Both the position numbers and the translations under genes were made by a program. This document shows, piece after piece, positions 24,942 to 36,977 of a stretch of 64,000 nucleotides of DNA. Numbering within the stretch: the first letter of the stretch is position 1; each line of letters begins with the position of its first letter. The notes beneath the pieces were generated by a model. The model was not told the DNA's origin. It saw nothing but the letters and a program-made list of their open reading frames with translations, and ran no database searches. The stretch is from Phocoena phocoena (lineage: Eukaryota; Chordata; Mammalia; Artiodactyla; Phocoenidae), in assembly GCF_963924675.1 (NCBI RefSeq), contig NC_089238.1, positions 21,991,815-22,055,814 of the forward strand, in the 5' to 3' direction.

Positions 24942-25534
24942 CACTTCGCCTTGCCGACGTGGGCCCTCTGGTGGCAGTTGGAGCCTGCTGGGCGCCTCCT
25001 CCCCTGGGTGATGTTGGCCCTCTGGCGTCAGGCTTTAACTAGTGGGCTCCCCACGTTTTCGGATGAGCACCCAGTGATGCCAGGACACTCCTGCCAGGTT
25101 CCCATTCCCAGGGGTATGTTGGCCTTATGCTCTGTGGTCCCAACGGCTGGGTTTCCCACACTTTCCTAATGTGGGGCCTCTGCTGTGAGTTCACTCCGGC
25201 CTGGATCCCATAGCTTCGGCGCTCTGGGCCGCGTGCTGGGATGTTCGAACTGCTAGATTCCTCACCTTTTTTATTCTGAGGGCCCTCTGTTGTGAGGCTC
25301 CTCCTGCCTTCCTCACTCCAAGCCCCTTCGTGATGTGGGTCCTCTTATTTGAAGCCACATGTGCTGGGTTCCGCACCCTTCGTCCATGTGGCCACGCTGG
25401 TGTGAAGACACTCCTGCCTGGTTTCCACCCCCTTGGTGATGTGGGTTCTCTGATGAGAGTCTGAACCTGGCTGGGTTCCTCACCCTTCTGTGAGGTGGGC
25501 CCTCTGCTGTGAGGTTACTCCTGCCTGGCTGGCA
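24942..25534 (+). repeat. Module M4 (reference, unit 6)
   Basis: 593 bp. Recognised by CCCATAGCTTCGGCG near 25,207. The palindrome has two changes, and a CTCF-like core follows it. Confidence 0.85.
24961..24976 (-). promoter_or_regulatory. CTCF-like core motif (representative)
   Basis: The minus strand reads TGCCACCAGAGGGCCC, one mismatch from the CTCF core CCASYAGRKGGCRS. It lies a few bases after the module-start palindrome. The same sequence occurs in M2 and M4 of type A units (for example 8,790-8,805 and 9,981-9,996) and in M4 and M4' of type B units, about two per unit. Binding is inference. Confidence 0.3.
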
Positions 25535-26127
25535 CACTTCGCCTTGCCGACGTGGGCCCTCTGGTGGCAGTTGGAGCCGGCTGGGCGCCTCCTCCCCTGG
25601 GTGATGTAGGCCCTCTGGCGTCAGGCTTTAACTAGTGGGCTCCCCACGTTTTCGGATGAGCACCCAGTGATGCCAGGACACGCCTGCCAGGTTCCCATTC
25701 CCAGGGGTATGTTGGCCTTATGCTCTGTGGTCCCAACGGCTGGGTTTCCCTCACTTTCCTAATGTGGGGCCTCTACTGTGAGTTCACTACGGCCTGGATC
25801 CCATAGATTCGGCGCTCTGGGCCGCGTGCTGGGATGTTCGAACTGCTACATTCCTCACCTTTTTTATTCTGAGGGCCCTCTGTTGTGAGGCTCCTCCTGC
25901 CTTCCTCACTCCAAGCCCCTTCGTGATGTGGGTCCTCTTATTTAAAGCCACATTTGCTGGGTTCCGCACCTTTCGTCGATGGGGCCACGCTGGTGTGAGG
26001 ACACTCCTGCCTGGTGTCCATCCCCTAGGTGATGTGGGCTCTCTGATGAGAGTCTGAACCTGGCTGGGTTCCTCACCCTTCTGTGAGGTGGGCCCTCTGC
26101 TGTGAGGTCACTCCTGGCTGGCTGACA
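25535..26127 (+). repeat. Module M4' (duplicate of M4, unit 6)
   Basis: 593 bp, close to M4 but with CCCATAGATTCGGCG near 25,801, GCTACATTCC and TCTACTGTGAG. Present once per type B unit and in unit 4, absent from types A, 5 and 12. Confidence 0.85.
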
Positions 26128-26722
26128 CACGTCGCCTTGGCGACGTGGGCCTTCAGGTGGCAGTTGGAGCCTCCTGAGAGCCTCCTGCCCTCGGTGATTT
26201 GTGCCCTCTGGCGTCAGGCCCTAACTGCTGGGCTCCCCACATTTTCAGATGTGTGCCCAGTGGTGCGTGGACAGTCCTGCCAGTTTCCCATCCCAATTGG
26301 GATATGCTCCTTCTGCCCTGAGGTCCCAACGTCTGGGTTGCTCACAGTTTCATGGTGTGGGTCCTCTGCTGTGAATTCACTCCGGCCTGGATCCCGTAGT
26401 TTCGGTGCTCTTGGCCGCGTGCTGGGAGATGCCAACTGCTGGATTCCTCACCATTTTTATTCTATGGGCCCTCTGTTGTGAGGCTCCTCCTGCCTTCCTC
26501 ACTCCAAGCCCCTTCGTGATGTGGGTCCTCTTATTTAAAGCCACATTTGCTGGGTTCCGCAAACCTTTCGTCGATGGGGCCACGCTGGTGTGAGGACACT
26601 CCTGCCTGGTGTCCATCCCCTAGGTGATGTGGGCTCTCTGATGAGAGTGTGAACCTGGCTGGGTTCCTCACCCTTCTGTGCGGTGGGCCCTCTGCTCTGA
26701 GGTCACTCCGGCCTGGCTGGCA
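26128..26722 (+). repeat. Module M5 (reference, unit 6)
   Basis: 595 bp. Recognised by CCCGTAGTTTCGGTG near 26,394 and CACCATTTTTATTC. Starts with the perfect inverted repeat. Confidence 0.85.
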
Positions 26723-27039
26723 CACGTCGCCTTGGAGACGTGGGCCCTCTGCTGTCTGTTGGAACCTGCTGCGAGCCTCCTCACCTCGGTGACGATGGCC
26801 CTCTGGCATCAGAACCTAACTGCTGGTCTCCCCACGTTTTCTTATGTGCGCCCAGTGGTACGAGGACACTCCTGCCAGGTGTCCATCCCCATGTGGCTGT
26901 GGGCCTTCTGCTCTGTGGTCCCAACGACTGGGTTGCTCAGTTTCATGATGTGGGGCTCTCTGGTGTGAGTTCACTCCTGCCTGGATCCCATAGCCTTGGT
27001 GCTCTGGGCCACCGGCTGCGAGGTCACTCGCGGCTGGCG
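26723..27039 (+). repeat. Short module M6 (reference, unit 6)
   Basis: 317 bp, about half a module (six monomers), recognised by CCCATAGCCTTGGTG near 26,988. It ends at the next M1 palindrome and was probably made by an internal module deletion. Confidence 0.85.
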
Positions 27040-27087
27040 CACGTCGCCTTGGCGACGTGGGCCCTCTGGGGTCAGTTGGAGCCTGCT

Positions 27088-30000
27088 GGGAGCCTCGTCC
27101 CCTCGGTGACGAGGGCCAGTCTGGCGTCAGGCTCTAACTGCTGGGCTCTTCCACGTTTCCTGATGTGCTCCCAGTGGTGCGAGGACACCCCTGCCAGGTT
27201 CCCATCCCCAAGCAGTTGTGGGCCTTCTGCTCTGAGGTCCCAAAGGTTGGCTTGCACACACTTTCATGGTGTGGGGCCCTCTGGTGTGAGTTCACGGCGT
27301 CCTGGATGCCATAGCCTCGACTCTACGGGCCAGCTGCTGGGGGGTTCAAACTGCGGGATTCCTCACCTTTTTTATTCCATGGGGCCTCCGCTGTGAGGCT
27401 CCTCCTGCCTGCCTCACTCCCAGCCCCTTCGTGATGTGGGTCCTCTGATTTGTGGCCACATGTGCTAGTTTCCTCACCTTTCGATTATGTGGATGTGATC
27501 CCACTGGTGTGAGGACACTCTTCCTGGTTCCCATCCCCTTGGTGATGTGGGCCCTCTGACAAGAGTCTTATCCTGGCTGGGTGCCTCACCCTTCTGTGAC
27601 GTGGGCCCTCTGCTGTGAGGTCACTCCTGCCTGGCTGGCACACTTCGCCTTGGCGACGTGGGCCTTCTGGTGGCAGTTGGACCCTGCTGGGGGCCTCTTG
27701 CCCTCGGTGATGAGGGCCGTCTGGCGTCAGGCCCTGACTGCTGTGCTCCCCACATTTTCAGATGTGTGCCCAGTGGTGCGTGGACGGTCCCGCAGGTTTC
27801 CCATCCCAATCGGGATGTGGGCCTTCTGCACTGAGGTCCCAACGTCTGGGTTGCTCACGGTTTCATGATGTGGGCCCTCTGCTGTGAGTTCACTCAGGCC
27901 TGGATCCCATAGCTACCATGCTCTGGGCCACCTGCTGGGAGATTCCAACTGCGGGATTCCTCACCTTTTTATTCTTTGGGGCCTCTGTTGTGAGGCTCCT
28001 CTTGCCTGCCTCATTCCCAGCCCCTTCCTGATGTGGTTCCTCTGATCTGAGGTCACATGTGCGGGTTTCCTCACCTTTCGTTGATGTGGATGTGATCCCA
28101 CTGGTGTGAAGGCACTCCTGCCTGGTTCCCATCCCCTTAGTGACATGGCCTCTCTGGTGAGAGTCTGATCCTGGCTGGGTTCCTCACCCTTCTGTGACGT
28201 GGGCCCTCTGCTGTGAGGCCACTCCTGCCTGGCTGGCACACTTCGCCTTGCCGACGTGGGCCCTCTGGTGGCAGTTGGAGCCTGCTGGGCGCCTCCTCCC
28301 CTGGGTGATGTTGGCCCTCTGGCGTCAGGCTTTAACTAGTGGGCTCCCCACGTTTTCGGATGAGCACCCAGTGATGCCAGGACACTCCTGCCAGGTTCCC
28401 ATTCCCAGGGGTATGTTGGCCTTATGCTCTGTGGTCCCAACGGCTGGGTTTCCCACACTTTCCTAATGTGGGGCCTCTGCTGTGAGTTCACTCCGGCCTG
28501 GATCCCATAGCTTCGGCGCTCTGGGCCGCGTGCTGGGATGTTCGAACTGCTAGATTCCTCACCTTTTTTATTCTGAGGGCCCTCTGTTGTGAGGCTCCTC
28601 CTGCCTTCCTCACTCCAAGCCCCTTCGTGATGTGGGTCCTCGTATTTGAAGCCACATGTGCTGGGTTCCGCACCCTTCGTCCATGTGGCCACGCTGGTGT
28701 GAAGACACTCCTGCCTGGTTTCCACCCCCTTGGTGATGTGGGCTCTCTGATGAGAGTCTGAACCTGGCTGGGTTCCTCACCCTTCTGTGAGGTGGGCCCT
28801 CTGCTGTGAGGTTACTCCTGCCTGGCTGGCACACTTTGCCTTGCCGACGTGGGCCCTCTGGTGGCAGTTGGAGCCTGCTGGGCGCCTCCTCCCCTGGGTG
28901 ATGTAGGCCCTCTGGCATCAGGCTTTAACTAGTGGGCTCCCCACGTTTTCGGATGAGCACCCAGTGATGCCAGGACACGCCTGCCAGGTTCCAATTCCCA
29001 GGGGTATGTTGGCCTTATGCTCTGTGGTCCCAACGGCTGGGTTTCCCTCACTCTCCTAATGTGGGGCCTCTACTGTGAGTTCACTACGGCCTGGATCCCA
29101 TAGATTCGGCGCTCTGGGCCGCGTGCTGGGATGTTCGAACTGCTACATTCCTCACCTTTTTTATTCTGAGGGCCCTCTGTTGTGAGGCTCCTCCTGCCTT
29201 CCTCACTCCAAGCCCCTTCGTGATGTGGGTCCTCTTATTTAAAGCCACATTTGCTGGGTTCCGCACCTTTCGTCGATGGGGCCACGCTGGTGTGAGGACA
29301 CTCCTGCCTGGTGTCCATCCCCTAGGTGATGTGGGCTCTCTGATGAGAGTCTGAACCTGGCTGGGTTCCTCACCCTTCTGTGAGGTGGGCCCTCTGCTGT
29401 GAGGTCACTCCTGGCTGGCTGACACACGTCGCCTTGGCGACGTGGGCCTTCAGGTGGCAGTTGGAGCCTGCTGGGAGCCTCCTGCCCTCGGTGATTTGTG
29501 CCCTCTGGCGTCAGGCCCTAACTGCTGGGCTCCCCACATTTTCAGATGTGTGCCCAGTGGTGCGTGGACAGTCCTGCCAGTTTCCCATCCCAATTGGGAT
29601 ATGCTCCTTCTGCCCTGAGGTCCCAACGTCTGGGTTGCTCACAGTTCCATGGTGTGGGTCCTCTGCTGTGAATTCACTCCGGCCTGGATCCCGTAGTTTC
29701 GGTGCTCTTGGCCGCGTGCTGGGAGATGCCAACTGCTGGATTCCTCACCATTTTTATTCTATGGGCCCTCTGTTGTGAGGCTCCTCCTGCCTTCCTCACT
29801 CCAAGCCCCTTCGTGATGTGGGTCCTCTTATTTAAAGCCACATTTGCTGGGTTCCGCAAACCTTTCGTCGATGGGGCCACGCTGGTGTGAGGACACTCCT
29901 GCCTGGTGTCCATCCCCTAGGTGATGTGGGCTCTCTGATGAGAGTGTGAACCTGGCTGGGTTCCTCACCCTTCTGTGCAGTGGGCCCTCTGCTCTGAGGT

Positions 30001-30384
30001 CACTCCGGCCTGGCTGGCACACGTCGCCTTGGAGACGTGGGCCCTCTGCTGTCTGTTGGAACCTGCTGCGAGCCTCCTCACCTCGGTGACGATGGCCCTC
30101 TGGCATCAGAACCTAACTGCTGGTCTCCCCACGTTTTCTTATGTGCGCCCAGTGGTACGAGGACACTCCTGCCAGGTGTCCATCCCCATGTGGCTGTGGG
30201 CCTTCTGCTCTGTGGTCCCAACGACTGGGTTGCTCAGTTTCATGATGTGGGGCTCTCTGGTGTGAGTTCACTCCTGCCTGGATCCCATAGCCTTGGTGCT
30301 CTGGGCCACCGGCTGCGAGGTCACTCGCGGCTGGCGCACGTCGCCTTGGCGACGTGGGCCCTCTGGGGTCAGTTGGAGCCTGCT
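27088..30384 (+). repeat. Higher-order unit 7 (type B)
   Basis: 3,297 bp, order M1-M3-M4-M4'-M5-M6. Shares AGTTCCATGG (29,643) and CTGTGCAGTGGG (near 29,974) with unit 5, exactly 6,594 bp upstream. Confidence 0.93.
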
Positions 30385-33300
30385 GGGAGCCTCGTCCCCT
30401 CGGTGACGAGGGCCAGTCTGGCGTCAGGCTCTAACTGCTGGGCTCTTCCACGTTTCCTGATGTGCTCCCAGTGGTGCGAGGACACCCCTGCCAGGTTCCC
30501 ATCCCCAAGCAGTTGTGGGCCTTCTGCTCTGAGGTCCCAAAGGTTGGCTTGCACACACTTTCATGGTGTGGGGCCCTCTGGTGTGAGTTCACGGCGTCCT
30601 GGATGCCATAGCCTCGACTCTACGGGCCAGCTGCTGGGGGGTTCAAACTGCGGGATTCCTCACCTTTTTTATTCCATGGGGCCTCCGCTGTGAGGCTCCT
30701 CCTGCCTGCCTCACTCCCAGCCCCTTCGTGATGTGGGTCCTCTGATTTGTGGCCACATGTGCTAGTTTCCTCACCTTTCGATTATGTGGATGTGATCCCA
30801 CTGGTGTGAGGACACTCTTCCTGGTTCCCATCCCCTTGGTGATGTGGGCCCTCTGACAAGAGTCTTATCCTGGCTGGGTGCCTCACCCTTCTGTGACGTG
30901 GGCCCTCTGCTGTGAGGTCACTCCTGCCTGGCTGGCACACTTCGCCTTGGCGACGTGGGCCTTCTGGTGGCAGTTGGACCCTGCTGGGGGCCTCTTGCCC
31001 TCGGTGATGAGGGCCGTCTGGCGTCAGGCCCTGACTGCTGTGCTCCCCACATTTTCAGATGTGTGCCCAGTGGTGCGTGGACGGTCCCGCAGGTTTCCCA
31101 TCCCAATCGGGATGTGGGCCTTCTGCACTGAGGTCCCAACGTCTGGGTTGCTCACGGTTTCATGATGTGGGCCCTCTGCTGTGAGTTCACTCAGGCCTGG
31201 ATCCCATAGCTACCATGCTCTGGGCCACCTGCTGGGAGATTCCAACTGCGGGATTCCTCACCTTTTTATTCTTTGGGGCCTCTGTTGTGAGGCTCCTCTT
31301 GCCTGCCTCATTCCCAGCCCCTTCCTGATGTGGTTCCTCTGATCTGAGGTCACATGTGCGGGTTTCCTCACCTTTCGTTGATGTGGATGTGATCCCACTG
31401 GTGTGAAGGCACTCCTGCCTGGTTCCCATCCCCTTAGTGACGTGGCCTCTCTGGTGAGAGTCTGATCCTGGCTGGGTTCCTCACCCTTCTGTGACGTGGG
31501 CCCTCTGCTGTGAGGCCACTCCTGCCTGGCTGGCACACTTCGCCTTGCCGACGTGGGCCCTCTGGTGGCAGTTGGAGCCTGCTGGGCGCCTCCTCCCCTG
31601 GGTGATGTTGGCCCTCTGGCGTCAGGCTTTAACTAGTGGGCTCCCCACGTTTTCGGATGAGCACCCAGTGATGCCAGGACACTCCTGCCAGGTTCCCATT
31701 CCCAGGGGTATGTTGGCCTTATGCTCTGTGGTCCCAACGGCTGGGTTTCCCACACTTTCCTAATGTGGGGCCTCTGCTGTGAGTTCACTCCGGCCTGGAT
31801 CCCATAGCTTCGGCGCTCTGGGCCGCGTGCTGGGATGTTCGAACTGCTAGATTCCTCACCTTTTTTATTCTGAGGGCCCTCTGTTGTGAGGCTCCTCCTG
31901 CCTTCCTCACTCCAAGCCCCTTCGTGATGTGGGTCCTCTTATTTGAAGCCACATGTGCTGGGTTCCGCACCCTTCGTCCATGTGGCCACGCTGGTGTGAA
32001 GACACTCCTGCCTGGTTTCCACCCCCTTGGTGATGTGGGTTCTCTGATGAGAGTCTGAACCTGGCTGGGTTCCTCACCCTTCTGTGAGGTGGGCCCTCTG
32101 CTGTGAGGTTACTCCTGCCTGGCTGGCACACTTCGCCTTGCCGACGTGGGCCCTCTGGTGGCAGTTGGAGCCTGCTGGGCGCCTCCTCCCCTGGGTGATG
32201 TAGGCCCTCTGGCGTCAGGCTTTAACTAGTGGGCTCCCCACGTTTTCGGATGAGCACCCAGTGATGCCAGGACACGCCTGCCAGGTTCCCATTCCCAGGG
32301 GTATGTTGGCCTTATGCTCTGTGGTCCCAACGGCTGGGTTTCCCTCACTTTCCTAATGTGGGGCCTCTACTGTGAGTTCACTACGGCCTGGATCCCATAG
32401 ATTCGGCGCTCTGGGCCGCGTGCTGGGATGTTCGAACTGCTACATTCCTCACCTTTTTTATTCTGAGGGCCCTCTGTTGTGAGGCTCCTCCTGCCTTCCT
32501 CACTCCAAGCCCCTTCGTGATGTGGGTCCTCTTATTTAAAGCCACATTTGCTGGGTTCCGCACCTTTCGTCGATGGGGCCACGCTGGTGTGAGGACACTC
32601 CTGCCTGGTGTCCATCCCCTAGGTGATGTGGGCTCTCTGATGAGAGTCTGAACCTGGCTGGGTTCCTCACCCTTCTGTGAGGTGGGCCCTCTGCTGTGAG
32701 GTCACTCCTGGCTGGCTGACACACGTCGCCTTGGCGACGTGGGCCTTCAGGTGGCAGTTGGAGCCTGCTGAGAGCCTCCTGCCCTCGGTGATTTGTGCCC
32801 TCTGGCGTCAGGCCCTAACTGCTGGGCTCCCCACATTTTCAGATGTGTGCCCAGTGGTGCGTGGACAGTCCTGCCAGTTTCCCATCCCAATTGGAATATG
32901 CTCCTTCTGCCCTGAGGTCCCAACGTCTGGGTTGCTCACAGTTTCTTGGTGTGGGTCCTCTGCTGTGAATTCACTCCGGCCTGGATCCCGTAGTTTCGGT
33001 GCTCTTGGCCGCGTGCTGGGAGATGCCAACTGCTGGATTCCTCACCATTTTTATTCTATGGGCCCTCTGTTGTGAGGCTCCTCCTGCCTTCCTCACTCCA
33101 AGCCCCTTCGTGATGTGGGTCCTCTTATTTAAAGCCACATTTGCTGGGTTCCGCAAACCTTTTGTCGATGGGGCCACGCTGGTGTGAGGACACTCCTGCC
33201 TGGTGTCCATCCCCTAGGTGATGTGGGCTCTCTGATGAGAGTCTGAACCTGGCTGGGTTCCTCACCCTTCTGGGCGGTGGGCCCTCTGCTCTGAGGTCAC

Positions 33301-33681
33301 TCCGGCCTGGCTGGCACACGTCGCCTTGGAGACGTGGGCCCTCTGCTGTCTGTTGGAACCTGCTGCGAGCCTCCTCACCTCGGTGACGATGGCCCTCTGG
33401 CATCAGAACCTAACTGCTGGTCTCCCCACGTTTTCTTATGTGCGCCCAGTGGTACGAGGACACTCCTGCCAGGTGTCCATCCCCATGTGGCTGTGGGCCT
33501 TCTGCTCTGTGGTCCCAACGACTGGGTTGCTCAGTTTCATGATGTGGGGCTCTCTGGTGTGAGTTCACTCCTGCCTGGATCCCATAGCCTTGGTGCTCTG
33601 GGCCACCGGCTGCGAGGTCACTCGCGGCTGGCGCACGTCGCCCTGGCGACGTGGGCCCTCTGGGGTCAGTTGGAGCCTGCT
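30385..33681 (+). repeat. Higher-order unit 8 (type B)
   Basis: 3,297 bp, order M1-M3-M4-M4'-M5-M6. Shares GGGTTCTCTGATG (near 32,037) and CTGAGAGCC (near 32,768) with unit 6. From about 33,240 it instead matches units 9-11 (GAGTCTGAACC), placing an exchange boundary in its M5/M6 part. Private changes include CTGGGCGGTGGG near 33,271. Confidence 0.93.
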
Positions 33682-36600
33682 GGGAGCCTCGTCCCCTCGG
33701 TGACGAGGGCCAGTCTGGCGTCAGGCTCTAACTGCTGGGCTCTTCCACGTTTCCTGATGTGCTCCCAGTGGTGCGAGGACACCCCTGCCAGGTTCCCATC
33801 CCCAAGCAGTTGTGGGCCTTCTGCTCTGAGGTCCCAAAGGTTGGCTTGCACACACTTTCATGGTGTGGGGCCCTGTGGTGTGAGTTCACGGCGTCCTGGA
33901 TGCCATAGCCTCGACTCTACGGGCCAGCTGCTAGGGGGTTCAAACTGCGGGATTCCTCACCTTTTTTATTCCATGGGGCCTCCGCTGTGAGGCTCCTCCT
34001 GCCTGCCTCACTCCCAGCCCCTTCGTGATGTGGGTCCTCTGATTTGTGGCCACATGTGCTAGTTTCCTCACCTTTCGATTATGTGGATGTGATCCCACTG
34101 GTGTGAGGACACTCTTCCTGGTTCCCATCCCCTTGGTGATGTGGGCCCTCTGACAAGAGTCTTATCCTGGCTGGGTGCCTCACCCTTCTGTGACGTGGGC
34201 CCTCTGCTGTGAGGTCACTCCTGCCTGGCTGGCACACTTCGCCTTGGCGACGTGGGCCTTCTGGTGGCAGTTGGACCCTGCTGGGGGCCTCTTGCCCTCG
34301 GTGATGAGGGCCGTCTGGCGTCAGGCCCTGACTGCTGTGCTCCCCACATTTTCAGATGTGTGCCCAGTGGTGCGTGGACGGTCCCGCAGGTTTCCCATCC
34401 CAATCGGGATGTGGGCCTTCTGCACTGAGGTCCCAACGTCTGGGTTGCTCACGGTTTCATGATGTGGGCCCTCTGCTGTGAGTTCACTCAGGCCTGGATC
34501 CCATAGCTACCATGCTCTGGGCCACCTGCTGGGAGATTCCAACTGCGGGATTCCTCACCTTTTTATTCTTTGGGGCCTCTGTTGTGAGGCTCCTCTTGCC
34601 TGCCTCATTCCCAGCCCCTTCCTGATGTGGTTCCTCTGATCTGAGGTCACATGTGCGGGTTTCCTCACCTTTCGTTGATGTGGATGTGATCCCACTGGTG
34701 TGAAGGCACTCCTGCCTGGTTCCCATCCCCTTAGTGACGTGGCCTCTCTGGTGAGAGTCTGATCCTGGCTGGGTTCCTCACCCTTCTGTGACGTGGGCCC
34801 TCTGCTGTGAGGCCACTCCTGCCTGGCTGGCACACTTCGCCTTGCCGACGTGGGCCCTCTGGTGGCAGTTGGAGCCTGCTGGGCGCCTCCTCCCCTGGGT
34901 GATGTTGGCCCTCTGGCGTCAGGCTTTAACTAGTGGGCTCCCCACGTTTTCGGATGAGCACCCAGTGATGCCAGGACACTCCTGCCAGGTTCCCATTCCC
35001 AGGGGTATGTTGGCCTTATGCTCTGTGGTCCCAACGGCTGGGTTTCCCACACTTTCCTAATGTGGGGCCTCTGCTGTGAGTTCACTCCGGCCTGGATCCC
35101 ATAGCTTCGGCGCTCTGGGCCGCGTGCTGGGATGTTCGAACTGCTAGATTCCTCACCTTTTTTATTCTGAGGGCCCTCTGTTGTGAGGCTCCTCCTGCCT
35201 TCCTCACTCCAAGCCCCTTCGTGATGTGGGTCCTCTTATTTGAAGCCACATGTGCTGGGTTCCGCACCCTTCGTCCATGTGGCCACGCTGGTGTGAAGAC
35301 ACTCCTGCCTGGTTTCCACCCCCTTGGTGATGTGGGCTCTCTGATGAGAGTCTGAACCTGGCTGGGTTCCTCACCCTTCTGTGAGGTGGGCCCTCTGCTG
35401 TGAGGTTACTCCTGCCTGGCTGGCACACTTCGCCTTGCCGACGTGGGCCCTCTGGTGGCAGTTGGAGCCTGCTGGGCGCCTCCTCCCCTGGGTGATGTAG
35501 GCCCTCTGGCGTCAGGCTTTAACTAGTGGGCTCCCCACGTTTTCGGATGAGCACCCAGTGATGCCAGGACACGCCTGCCAGGTTCCCATTCCCAGGGGTA
35601 TGTTGGCCTTATGCTCTGTGGTCCCAACGGCTGGGTTTCCCTCACTTTCCTAATGTGGGGCCTCTACTGTGAGTTCACTACGGCCTGGATCCCATAGATT
35701 CGGCGCTCTGGGCCGCGTGCTGGGATGTTCGAACTGCTACATTCCTCACCTTTTTTATTCTGAGGGCCCTCTGTTGTGAGGCTCCTCCTGCCTTCCTCAC
35801 TCCAAGCCCCTTCGTGATGTGGGTCCTCTTATTTAAAGCCACATTTGCTGGGTTCCGCACCTTTCGTCGATGGGGCCACGCTGGTGTGAGGACACTCCTG
35901 CCTGGTGTCCATCCCCTAGGTGATGTGGGCTCTCTGATGAGAGTCTGAACCTGGCTGGGTTCCTCACCCTTCTGTGAGGTGGGCCCTCTGCTGTGAGGTC
36001 ACTCCTGGCTGGCTGACACACGTCGCCTTGGCGACGTGGGCCTTCAGGTGGCAGTTGGAGCCTGCTGGGAGCCTCCTGCCCTCGGTGATTTGTGCCCTCT
36101 GGCGTCAGGCCCTAACTGCTGGGCTCCCCACATTTTCAGATGTGTGCCCAGTGGTGCGTGGACAGTCCTGCCAGTTTCCCATCCCAATTGGGATATGCTC
36201 CTTCTGCCCTGAGGTCCCAACGTCTGGGTTGCTCACAGTTTCATGGTGTGGGTCCTCTGCTGTGAATTCACTCCGGCCTGGATCCCGTAGTTTCGGTGCT
36301 CTTGGCCGCGTGCTGGGAGATGCCAACTGCTGGATTCCTCACCATTTTTATTCTATGGGCCCTCTGTTGTGAGGCTCCTCCTGCCTTCCTCACTCCAAGC
36401 CCCTTCGTGATGTGGGTCCTCTTATTTAAAGCCACATTTGCTGGGTTCCGCAAACCTTTCGTCGATGGGGCCACGCTGGTGTGAGGACACTCCTGCCTGG
36501 TGTCCATCCCCTAGGTGATGTGGGCTCTCTGATGAGAGTCTGAACCTGGCTGGGTTCCTCACCCTTCTGTGCGGTGGGCCCTCTGCTCTGAGGTCACTCC

Positions 36601-36977
36601 GGCCTGGCTGGCACACGTCGCCTTGGAGACGTGGGCCCTCTGCTGTCTGTTGGAACCTGCTGCGAGCCTCCTCACCTCGGTGACGATGGCCCTCTGGCAT
36701 CAGAACCTAACTGCTGGTCTCCCCACGTTTTCTTATGTGCGCCCAGTGGTACGAGGACACTCCTGCCAGGTGTCCATCCCCATGTGGCTGTGGGCCTTCT
36801 GCTCTGTGGTCCCAACGACTGGGTTGCTCAGTTTCATGATGTGGGGCTCTCTGGTGTGAGTTCACTCCTGCCTGGATCCCATAGCCTTGGTGCTCTGGGC
36901 CACCGGCTGCGAGGTCACTCGCGGCTGGCGCACGTCGACTTGGCGACGTGGGCCCTCTGGGGTCAGTTGGACCTGCT
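33682..36977 (+). repeat. Higher-order unit 9 (type B)
   Basis: 3,296 bp, order M1-M3-M4-M4'-M5-M6. Private changes include CCCTGTGGTG near 33,871. A 1-bp deletion near 36,970 (TTGGACCTGC in place of TTGGAGCCTGC) breaks the reading frame that is open in sister units. Confidence 0.93.

Larger units (their letters stand above)
23791..27087 (+). repeat. Higher-order unit 6 (type B, reference unit)
   Basis: 3,297 bp with order M1-M3-M4-M4'-M5-M6. It shares GGGTTCTCTGATG (near 25,443) and CTGAGAGCC (near 26,174) with unit 8 and not with units 7 or 9. Used here as the reference for module boundaries. Confidence 0.93.
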
